Source: Apium graveolens | Taxonomy: Eukaryota; Streptophyta; Magnoliopsida; Apiales; Apiaceae | Direction of reading: 5' to 3' | DNA: 64,000 bases | Assembly: GCF_009905375.1 (NCBI RefSeq) | Contig: NC_133650.1 | Coordinates: 149,451,346 to 149,515,345, forward strand | Part shown: one piece after another, positions 55,006 to 64,000 of the stretch | Layout: every line of letters begins with the position of its first letter | Numbering within the stretch: position 1 is the stretch's first letter | Translations under genes and position numbers: made by a program | Notes under the pieces: model-generated | The model's input: only the letters and a program-made list of their open reading frames with translations | Database searches by the model: none | What the model was told of the DNA's origin: nothing

Positions 55006-56231
55006 TGGCAGACTCGCAAAAAAGAATAGACATTCATGTTTGTCATCTTGAAATTAATAACATGTACAATGTACATATTTACCTTCATTAATTTTTTTGG
55101 AAAATTCTCTATTTTCCCAAACAACACCTCCACCTCCTCATTGCATTTTAGTCACAAGCTGATCACTTCTTCATTTTCGTCATGTGTTGGTTTTTCAGAT
55201 TTTACGGTTATTGAGCAAAAAAGAACCTGAAAAGATAAAAAATATTAAAAAGAACATGATACATATATTAAATAAACTTTAAGCTAGAAAATTACAAGGT
55301 AATGTAATTAAGTTTAACTTGTACGTCTGGAAAATTACTTTCACCATGAGATCGCGGCTCTTAAATCCCTACAGTCTCTCATTATCTAATTTCAAATAGT
55401 TACTGGACTTCCATTAATTGTGTTCATGTGACGTTGAACCCGTAAAATGGTTAAAAGAGCTAAGTATATAACCTAACTGCATGTTCTAGGATAACTGATT
55501 CGCGCTCCAGTCAGCTCTGACTGTGAAGAGTCCTGCTCCAGCTGTGACTGTTAAGAGTCCAGTTCCAAAATCATATGCATCAATTCAATAAATAGTTGTT
55601 GTTTAGAGAATGTACCTTAGGAAATTTGGTAAGATTTCTATAAATATCCAAGACGGGGAGAGAAGTTTAATTTATCGAGAAAATAAATTAGTTGTGCAAC
55701 CCAGGGAGATCGTGTCGGATATCAAACTATAAATCTTTACATAATCTGTTAACGATAATACTATATCTATGCATGTATGAGGGATTAACCCATTGTTCTA
55801 TTAAATACTAAAGGAAACAAAACCTGATGCAAAGCCAAGTCTATCCAGCCACTCACTCTTGTCAAAGAAATAACAGTTTTTGTTAACTGTTAGCATAGAA
55901 TAGTTAACCAATAGCAGAAGCTCGGTTAAACCACCAAGCAGCTTAATTTACTTATATAGCATCCAACTAAATTTATATTAGAGGCAGGTGATGTATAGGA
56001 AGCAATAACCATTACTTGAAACTGATTTATAAATTTAAAAGAAATTTGCTACCAAGAAAGAGGTATAATTATGAAGCAAAATGCAGCAGAATAAGTAAAC
56101 GTCCTTATCAAAACTGCATTGGTGGGAATAACACATTGTCAAGAAAGGAAAACTATGGCAATAGATGAATAGCCTACGCAAAATATAAAAATTTAAAACT
56201 TAAAATTAGAATATTTTTATAATTATACACT

Positions 56232-56672
56232 TCAATAGTTTAGGATTTTAATAGTTTTGTGGTCACTGGACTTACTCCCTGTGAACGCGTTCCATATATG
56301 CCATCCAAACAGAACAAAGAAATTGCAGAGAAAGCGCTGGTGAGTACTCGGCTCCTGAACTGCAATTAAACAAATAATGTCAATATTACTTATATTCATG
56401 AAGCTGATGAAAGCAAGAAAAGGAACTTGCTCAAAAAGATTCCAAGCAAGGAGTTGATGATGATCAGTACACCAACAAGTTGAAAGTATACACTTTAAAT
56501 GCTGACATACATTCACCATATCCACAAATTTAGTGATCCTACCACGCTTAACAATCGAAGAATTTACTTGTACACAAGTGAAGCAAAAGGTCTTATTGTT
56601 GACCAAACAAACATGCAAAGAGTTTGATAATTCAGTTATTCCCTTAAATCTAACAGGAAATGGTGAGTCCAT
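56232..56672 (-). CDS. Hypothetical open frame, probably not a gene
   Basis: An ATG-started frame of 146 codons (MDSPFPVRFKGITELSNS), Cys- and Phe-rich, with no motif I recognise. The composition is close to the AT-rich background, and no neighbouring exon with consistent splice sites is apparent. It could be a decayed exon. It is listed only because it is the longest frame in this stretch. Confidence 0.15.
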   Translation of the reverse strand: MDSPFPVRFKGITELSNSLHVCLVNNKTFCFTCVQVNSSIVKRGRITKFVDMVNVCQHLKCILSTCWCTDHHQLLAWNLFEQVPFLAFISFMNISNIDIICLIAVQEPSTHQRFLCNFFVLFGWHIWNAFTGSKSSDHKTIKILNY

Positions 56673-57884
56673 TCACAAAAATTTGTGTCCCAACACAAAG
56701 ATTGAAGTAATTTGTATGATGCGCCCTGCAATAACTTAATAATATCAAAAAGAAACACCAATTACAGTTAAAACATTGAGAATATATATAAAAAAAGGAA
56801 TAGAACTTGGTTCTTCCAAGTCACGCAGACAACAATTTCTTAGTATTTTGATATAGGCTTGAATCGGCATACATTATACAAAAAGGACATATATATATAG
56901 GTAAACAAAGAAAATACTTATGCCTTTGTAAAACCATCAACGGGTGTTGTAATTGAATTTTTTACTTTGAATTCGATGGCATGTCTTAAATCAACAGAAA
57001 ATAAATAAATACTACAAAAATATATATTATGCAGAGATTTATTAGACTAAAATCATCTGAAAAAGATGGTTATAGGATTCTCATATAATCCATGTATCTA
57101 ATCAAAATCAAATACCTAAAAACAAAAACTTATCCGAATGATTTCACAGACAACAAACGAAAGCAAATAGCTATCATATGACACATGATTAGTTGCGAAT
57201 TGAAATTGAAATTGAGAGAAAACAAACCTCGGAGATGGAAATGACAATACAAACATAAATATACAAACATAAATAATGACTATACAAATACCTAGATGGT
57301 GGAAAGCCTAAAAGCCAAAACTGACGGGGGCTTGAGACAGAAAACCAAAAGACTGAAACTGATTGGTTTGAAGTAGGAAGTTATATAATCAATAATCAAT
57401 AGTTTCTACAAAATACAAAAAATAGCCCAAATTAGAGGAATACATGGAAATGCGAGATGCTGGTTTAGAGGATAATTAAGGCTGCCACGTCCACTTATTA
57501 AATATATAAAATATACTGCTTTTTTAACCAGAGAGAGAATCAATATTTTCTGAGTTATATAGAGTTGAATCTCGATAAAGCAATGCATGTTATTATATTA
57601 TACTATACTATAATATATATATTATACTATATATATATATATACTATAATAACTGAAATGGGGCATAATTTGTAGTTTAGTTAACCCTCATTTTGGTTAT
57701 CTATTTTTATCACAATCGTCGGATCTTCATTTTCAAATAATCAAAGCTGTTTTTTTTTATTAAAAATAATCAGAGCTGTTATATCCAAATACTAAAAAAC
57801 CAAACTCCACAAGTTACCAGGTTCGAATCTCGTCAACAAAAAACATTTATATTATTATTTATAAAAATACATATAAGTTCTCAA

Positions 57885-57944
57885 GTTCCAATCTTACTAA
57901 CAACGTTCCAATCTTACTAACAACGTTCCAATCTTACTAACAAC
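57885..57944. repeat. Three tandem copies of a 20-bp unit
   Basis: GTTCCAATCTTACTAACAAC is repeated three times without change. It is bracketed by two copies of ACATTTATATTATTATTTATAA (about 57843 and 57947), so the array may have grown by slippage within a larger local duplication. It lies about 55 bp before element E3. Confidence 0.85.
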
Positions 57945-58000
57945 AAACATTTATATTATTATTTATAAATAAGATCTCATTAATCATAAATTATTTATAC

Positions 58001-58617
58001 TGTTAGATATATTTGATAATGTCATGGCTAATATGTTTTATGTTTAGCTTTCAGATCTTGTGTGAACAGGATAGATCAGTACTTAATTGTTGATCAGTAC
58101 TTATACTGGAAGTCAGGACTTAAGGATATCAGTACTTATATTATCAGGAGATAATCATCAGAAGATAGATATCATAACTTAAGTGCTGAAGGACAATCAG
58201 ATAAGGACAGTAGCTGATTAAAGGAAAGAAGATCGAGATAAACATAAGAAGAGATATGCATGAAGAAGGAATTCCGTGAAGAATGGAATACTTGGAATAG
58301 AAGATATCTGATTGATATATTTTAGGAAGCAGAATTATATTCCATATCAATTAGCGATTATCTTGTAACTGTGTAGTATATAAACACAGACATAGGGTTT
58401 ACACTATAAGTGTTATCATTATCGAAGTTATTATTCTATATAACCCTAGCAGCTCTCGTGATATTTGTTCATCACTGAGAGGTAACAGTTCCATACTGTA
58501 ACAGAGTTTATTGTTTCAATAAAGTTTGTTTTCTGTTACTTAAGTTCTTTAAGTTCGATTTGAGTGTACTATACACTGTATTCACCCCCCTCTACAGTGT
58601 GTGTGTGTGACCTAACA
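58001..58617 (+). repeat. 5' LTR of E3
   Basis: 617 bp, TGTTAGATATATTTG...GTGACCTAACA. The TATA box is TATATAAAC (58377-58385). It is clearly family E but visibly more diverged from the E2 LTRs than those are from each other. Confidence 0.9.
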
Positions 58618-58619
58618 AT

Positions 58620-58631
58620 TGGTATCAGAGC
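58620..58631 (+). other. Primer-binding site of E3
   Basis: TGGTATCAGAGC, an exact initiator-Met tRNA type, 2 bases after the LTR. Confidence 0.9.
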
Positions 58632-58673
58632 CTATTTGTTAACATACATACAGTTAAAGATCCAAACACAATC

Positions 58674-61010
58674 ATGTCGGACACATAAACTCCAACTAAG
58701 CCTACTAAAACTGAGGAACCACCGAAGACACAAATTCAGAGTCGGTATGAGACCATCAGAGTCCCCATACTGAGACCATCTGAATATCCCATATGGAAGG
58801 TAAGGATGACCATGTTCCTGGAAGCAACAGATCCAGAATACCTTGATAGAATCAAGGAAGGTCCTCACAAACCAACCAAACTCGCTGTTGTAGTTGCAGG
58901 TGAAGCAGCAATGATCGTACCAAAGGAGAAGAGTGATTATACTGCTGAAGACATAGCATCAATTGTTAAGGATGCTAAGGTACGATACTTACTGCATAGT
59001 GCCATTGATAATGTAATGTCAAACAGGGTAATCAACTGCAAGACTGCTAAAGAGATATGGGATGCTCTGGAAACAAGATGTCAGGGAACTGACACAATTA
59101 AGAAGAACAGGAAGACAATACTCACTCAAGAGTATGAACACTTTGACTCAAAGACTAATGAGTCATTGAATGATTTATATGATAGATTTGTCAAACTTTT
59201 GAATGATTTGTCATTGGTTGATAAAGAGTATGATCTTGAAGATTCAAACCTTAAGTTCCTGTTAGCTCTTCCTGAATGCTGGGATTTGAAGGCAACGACA
59301 ATAAAAGACAACTACAATCTTGATGAAACAACTCTTGACGAAATCTATGGAATGCTCAAGACACACGAGCTGGAGATGGAACAAAGAAGCAAGAGGAAAG
59401 GAGGAAAGTCAAGGACAGTTGCTCTTAAGGCTGAAGAAGAATTCCCCAAAGCAGCTTCCTCAAAGAAAGACAAAGGTAAAGCTCTTTTCATAAAGTCTGA
59501 TACTGAGTCATCAAGTTCTGAGAGTGATGACGACTCAGATTCTGAAAGCTTGCCTGAGACTGATGCTGATGAGGAGATGATGAAGCTGTGTGCTCTTATG
59601 GTAAAAAGAATCACAAAGATTGCATACAGGAAGTTCAGGAAGGGAAAGAAGTTTTCCAGGAAAAGCATAAGTTCTGATAAGAAGAATTTCAGAAGATCTG
59701 AAGGCAGAGGAGGAAAGTCTGACAGAGGAGATTACACCAATGTTAAATGCTATAACTGTGGTGAGAAAGGCCACATATCTCCTGATTGCAAGAAGGTAAA
59801 GGGTGACAGAGGCAAGGCTCTTGTCACAAAGCAGAAAAGCTGGACAGACACTTCAGACTCTGAAAGTGAGGAGAACTATGCATTGATGGCAAATGCTGAT
59901 AAAGAAAGTGCTGAGAGCAGTTCTGAAGCTGCTGAAACAAAGGTACCTCAGACTACTTATGCTTTTCATACTGATGATATTAATGAGTTGAGAAGATATC
60001 TTAAAACCATGTTTGTTAGTTATAGAGATCAAACCTTAACATGTGAAAGATTAACTTCTGAAAATCTTGTTTTTAAGAAAAGAAATGATTTCTTAGAAAA
60101 ATAGTTAGTTATATTCCATCAAACTCAGAAGGATAGAGATGATGCTTTTTATGTTAGGGATGAAGTGCTAAAAATGAATGAATCTCTAAAAACTGAGTTA
60201 GAAAAGGAAAGAGAGATAATCAAGACTTAGACTAACTCTGGCAGAACAACTCAAAATTTGCTAAGTAGTGAAAATTGGAAAGAGGGCTTAGGTTATGGAG
60301 AAAATAAGAATGATAAAGGAACTGAAGAAATTAAGCCTGTTGTTAAGCAAAAGACAAAGTTAAAACCTGTTAAGTTTGTAACTGTAAAGTCTGATAATGA
60401 GAAATCAGAAGTTAAAGAGGAATTAACTTCTGACAAACTAAAACAGGAAAAGACAGCTGAAGTAAACATAGGCTTAATGACAAAGAAGCAGCTTAAGCAT
60501 AAGCTGAAAGATGTCAAGAATGCAAACAAAGTAAAATCACCTAGGAAAAATAGGAATGGAAAGGAAGGTGTGAATAAAAGCAATAATTATAAACCTGTTC
60601 CTAATGCTCCTAGGAAAACATGTCATAACTGTGGAAGTTCTAACCATCTGGCTTCTTTTTGCAGTAAAAATAAGAATATTAACTCCTTACCTTCAAAATC
60701 AGGAGTTAAGAGTCAGTCAGTTAGATACAAACCACAAAATCCTTGTTTTCATTGTGGTAGTTTATGGCATTCCATTTATACTTGTAAGGAGTATCATAGT
60801 TTGTACTATGATTATTATCAAATAAAACCTTCTTTGAAGAAAGTTTCCATTGTTCCTTCTAGTATAAATTCTGATTCAAAGTCTGATAATGTAAATTCTG
60901 ATAAGAAAAATGTTAACATAAATTCTGATGCTAAATCCGCTGTAAATGTTAACAAACTTAATAAGGCCAAAGGATCCAAGCAAGTCTGGGTCCTTAAAAC
61001 TAATAATTAG
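58674..61010 (+). pseudogene. Gag of E3 (three premature stops)
   Basis: ATG at 58674, but codon 5 is TAA (58686) where E2 has CAA. The next long frame is 58806-60104, ended by TAG, with another TAG at 60228 in place of a Trp. It is then open to 61010. It includes SEYPIWKVRMTMFLEATDPEY, capsid wording, and an acidic Ser/Asp stretch with family-word codons at 59515. All three zinc motifs are complete: CYNCGEKGHISPDC, CHNCGSSNHLASFC and CFHCGSLWHSIYTC. No frameshift was seen, so only three codons separate this from an open frame. Confidence 0.88.
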
Positions 61011-61022
61011 TGGTCTTTATGA
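61008..61022 (+). other. Twin in-frame stops between gag and pol (E3)
   Basis: UAG (61008-61010) and UGA (61020-61022) lie in one frame with TGGTCTTTA between them, followed by TTGCAGGGC. Pol continues in the same frame. Confidence 0.8.
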
Positions 61023-62864
61023 TTGCAGGGCAACAGAAAAAATATTCTAGTTCTGGACAGTGGATGTTCAGGTCATATGACTGGAAATAAGACCCTGCTA
61101 TCAGACTTTGTGGAGAAAGCTGGCCCAAGTGTTTCTTATGGAGATGGCAACATTGGAAAAACATTGGGATATGGCAATATCAATCTTGGGAATGTCATCA
61201 TTAAAGAAGTAGCTCTGGTCTCAGGACTTAAACACAACCTTCTGAGTATAAGTCAAATCTGTGACAAAGATTATCATGTTGATTTCTTTGAAGAACACTA
61301 TGAAATTGTGAGTAAATCTAAAGGCAAAGTTGTTCTGAAAGGATATAGACGTGGTAACATTTATGAAGCTAAGCTTTCAACAAGTACTGATGGCTCTGCA
61401 ATCTGTCTGTTAAGTAGAGCATCAATTGAAGAAAGCTGGAATTGGCATAAGAAACTCTCTCATTTAAATTTCAACAATATAAATGAACTGGTCAAGAAAG
61501 ATCTTGTGAGAGGATTGCCAAAAACAGTATTTGCTCCTGATGGTCTTTGTGATTCATGTCAGAAAGCCAAACAAAGAAAATCTTCATTCAAGAGCAAGAC
61601 TGAATCATCAATTCTTGAGCCTTATCATCTTATACATGTTGATCTATTTGGTCCAGTAAATGTCATGTCTATTGCAAAGAAGAAGTATGCGTTGGTCATA
61701 GTGGATGAGTTCACCAGATACACATGGGTGTATTTCTTGCACACAAAAAGTGAAACTGCATCTATCTTGATTGATCATGTCAAACAGCTGGATAAAATGG
61801 TCAAAGATTCTGTGAAAATTTTAAGGAGCGATAATGGCACTGAGTTCAAGAATTTGATAATGGAAGAGTTCTGCAAAAACCATGGAATAAAGTAGGAATT
61901 TTCTGATCCTAGAACTCCACAGCAAAATGGAGTTGTTGAAAGGAAGAATAGAACTCTCATCGAAGCTGCACGTACAATGCTTGAAGAAGCAAAGCTTCCA
62001 ACCTATTTCTGGGTTGAAGCTGTGCAGACTGCTTGTTTTACTCAAAATGCAACACTCATTAACAAGCATGGAAAAACACCATATGAGATGGTGAAGAAAA
62101 AGAAGCCAAATCTGAAATATTTTCATGTATTTGGATGCAAATGTTTTGTTCTCAAGACTCATCCTGAACAACTATCAAAGTTTGATCTAAAAGCTGATGA
62201 AGGAATCTTTGTTGGATATCCACTTTCCACAAAAGCCTTCAGAGTCTATAATTTGAGAACAAAAGTGGTCATGGAATCTATCAATGTCTCTTTTGATGAC
62301 AAGAAGATCACTGGTCTTAAAGATTTCGTTGACCATGATCAGCTGAGATTTGAAAATGAAGACTCATATTCTGATACTGAAAATCCTGACAGTCTAAGTC
62401 CTGATACTACAAACTCTGACGGATTAAACTCTGATGTTATTGAAACTGTGGTGACTACGTTAAAGGAAGATACACCTATGCAGGGGGAGCATACTCAAGA
62501 TCCTACCACATCTCAAGAAACATCAAAACATGCATCTGGCTCTTCAAGTTCTGATTCATCAAGTTCTGATAAGCCAAGTTCTGATAGTGCTGAAAATCTT
62601 AATTCTGAAGAATCCAACTCAGAGAGCATAGTTTCAGGGGGAGCATCAGAAAATGAAAATGAAGATAGCATGGATCATGGGGGAGCATCCAGTTCTAGAG
62701 AAAACATTCCATCTGCAAGGAAGTGGACAAAATCACATACACCTGATTTGATAATTGGAAATCCTGATGCAGGTGTCAGAACTAGAACAGGTACTTCAAA
62801 TGAGTGTCTATACAATTCTTTTCTCTCTCAGACTGAGCCAAAGAAAGTAGAAGAAGCTCTTTAA
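61023..62864 (+). pseudogene. Protease and integrase of E3 (two stops)
   Basis: The frame is open from just after the UGA to a TAG at 61893-61895, where CAG is expected, and again to a TAA at 62862-62864, where CAA is expected. Protease: ILVLDSGCSGHMTGNK. Integrase zinc-binding domain: HKKLSHLN through CDSCQKAK. Core: HVDLFGPVN, IVDEFTRYTWVYF, RSDNGTEFKN, then QNGVVERKNRTLIEAA with the catalytic Glu. C-terminal part: VFGCKCFVLKTHPEQ, GIFVGYPLSTKAFRVYN. A Ser/Asp-rich linker (62530-62640) encoded by repeats of AAGTTCTGAT ends in SHTPDLIIGNPDAG. Confidence 0.9.
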
Positions 62865-64000
62865 GATGCTGATTGGGTGCAAGCAATGCAGGAAGAGTTG
62901 AATGAATTTGAAAGAAACAAAGTCTGGACCCTAGTGCCAAGACCAAAGAATAGATCTGTTGTTGGTACAAAGTGGGTATTCAGAAACAAAACTGACAGTG
63001 ATGGCATAATTACAAGGAATAAGGCAAGGCTGGTTGCAAAAGGATACTCTCAACAGGAGGGAATTGATTATGATGAAACATTTGCACCAGTTGCTATGTT
63101 AGAAGCCATAAGGATATTTTTGGCTTATGCTGCTCACAAAAAGTTTACTGTCTTTCAAATGGATGTGAAAAGTGCTTTTCTCAATGGAGAATTGGAGGAA
63201 GAGGTATATGTTGAACAACCTCCAGGTTTTGTAGATACCAAACATCCAGATTATGTCTACAGGCTTGATAAAGCACTTTATGGACTTAAGCAAACTCCTA
63301 GAGCATGGTATGAGACTTTAGCTCAGTTTCTTCTGGAAAGTGGATTCAACAGAGGGACAATAGACAAAACACTGTTCTACCTCAACCATGGAAAGGACTT
63401 ACTTCTGGTCCAGATTTATGTTGATGATATCATTTTTGGATCTACAAATGACAAACTTTGCAAGAAGTTTGCCAAACTAATGCAGTCAAGATATCAGATG
63501 AGTATGATGGGGGAGCTTAGCTATTTTCTGGGCCTTCAAGTCAAGCTGAATGAGGAAGGCACTTTTATTTGTCAAACCAAGTACACCAGAAACTTGCTAA
63601 AGAAATTTGGAATGCAAGACTGTTCAAGTGCATCCACTCCAATCGCCACTGCAACAAAACTGGATAAGGATACCGGTAAATCAGTAGATATTACTGACTA
63701 TAGAGGTATGATTGGCTCTCTACTCTATCTAACTGCTAGTAGACCTGATATCATGTATGCTACCTGTCTTTGTGCAAGATTTCAAGCAGATCCAAGAGAA
63801 CCTCACTTAACAGCTGTAAAAAGAATCTTTAAGTATCTTAAAGGGACAGCTGCTCTGGGATTATGGTATCCTAGAGAATCAGATTTTAAACTAATAGGTT
63901 ACTCAGATGCAGATTTTGCAGGTTGCAAAATTGACAGGAAAAGCACAAGTGGAAGCTGCCAATTTCTTGGAGGCAGATTGGTTTCTTGGTACAGCAAGAA
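62865..64000 (+). CDS. Reverse transcriptase and RNase H start of E3 (open to window edge)
   Basis: 378 codons without a stop after the TAA at 62862. [56 protein letters not shown], catalytic box [43 protein letters not shown]. RNase H begins [20 protein letters not shown] and is cut by the window end at WYSKK. The enzyme would copy element RNA into DNA inside virus-like particles. Lys/Arg-rich and catalytic positions look intact by eye. Confidence 0.9.

Larger units (their letters stand above)
55014..58000. other. Sequence without a recognised gene
   Basis: Open frames here are short and resemble nothing I know. A tandem-like pair of about 28 bp (GACTGTGAAGAGTCC and GACTGTTAAGAGTCC, about 55528-55562) is the only structure before 56200. 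AT-rich microsatellite sequence fills 57594-57650. Confidence 0.45.
58001..64000 (+). mobile_element. Element E3: family E copia, 5' part (continues past the window)
   Basis: 5' LTR, canonical primer site, gag, protease, integrase, RT and the first part of RNase H, with no large deletion. It is the best-preserved copy in the window, with five premature stops besides the conserved gag/pol pair. ORF3, the 3' LTR and the target duplication are outside. The left flank is ATTTATAC. Confidence 0.9.

Overview
This is nuclear DNA from a flowering plant, probably a eudicot. It is a retrotransposon-dominated region around one split host gene. The evidence is Ty1/copia elements with a plant initiator-Met-type primer site (TGGTATCAGAGC), a Ty3/gypsy element with a tRNA-Asp-type site, Stowaway, Harbinger and hAT miniature elements, and a multi-exon gene that I recognise as VPS9A, the guanine-nucleotide exchange factor of RAB5 GTPases. 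The species cannot be named from the sequence alone.

Layout. I call the three SIRE-type copia families B, C and E. (1) 1-34520 is a nest of elements, read by following interrupted reading frames. A family C element (minus) has its gag cut at 32523/32524 by a large family B element (plus, 6964-32523). B's gag is cut at 6963/6964 by another family B copy, 'A' (minus, 5719-6963). A's gag is cut at 5718/5719 by a Ty3/gypsy element (minus, 3423-5718). That element's integrase is cut by an Angela-like copia element (plus, 1-3422, running off the left edge). Element B has also received a solo family C LTR (11164-12487, target duplication CAGTA), the complete 13.3-kb element E1 (minus, 16703-29964, target duplication GATGA) and a solo LTR of its own family (30308-31126).

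(2) 34521-38028 is AT-rich non-coding DNA with a Stowaway element and a CCGGG-rich inverted-repeat element. (3) 38181-51709, minus strand, is VPS9A in five recognisable exons. Its third intron has grown to about 10.6 kb by insertion of element E2 (40632-49832). A C-terminal stop codon and an unresolved splice acceptor leave it open whether this copy works. (4) 51710-58000 holds the VPS9A upstream region, a CTCGA-rich element with a hAT miniature element beside it (8-bp duplication TGGCAGAC), and sequence with no recognised gene. (5) 58001-64000 is the 5' part of element E3 (plus), with a canonical primer site and an open reverse transcriptase frame that runs off the right edge.

Family E elements are the best preserved. 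Each encodes a long Gag with three CCHC-type motifs, then protease, integrase, reverse transcriptase and RNase H. A separate third reading frame (ORF3, the position of the SIRE 'envelope-like' gene) lies about 1.5-2 kb downstream of RNase H in E1. Three patterns deserve attention. Each family has its own roughly 10-bp word scattered through LTRs, untranslated spacers and coding sequence (TCGACGGATGA in B, AAGTTCTGATA in E). Gag and pol of family E are separated by the same two in-frame stops, UAG then UGA, in all three copies. ORF3 in both families is preceded by a promoter-like leader.
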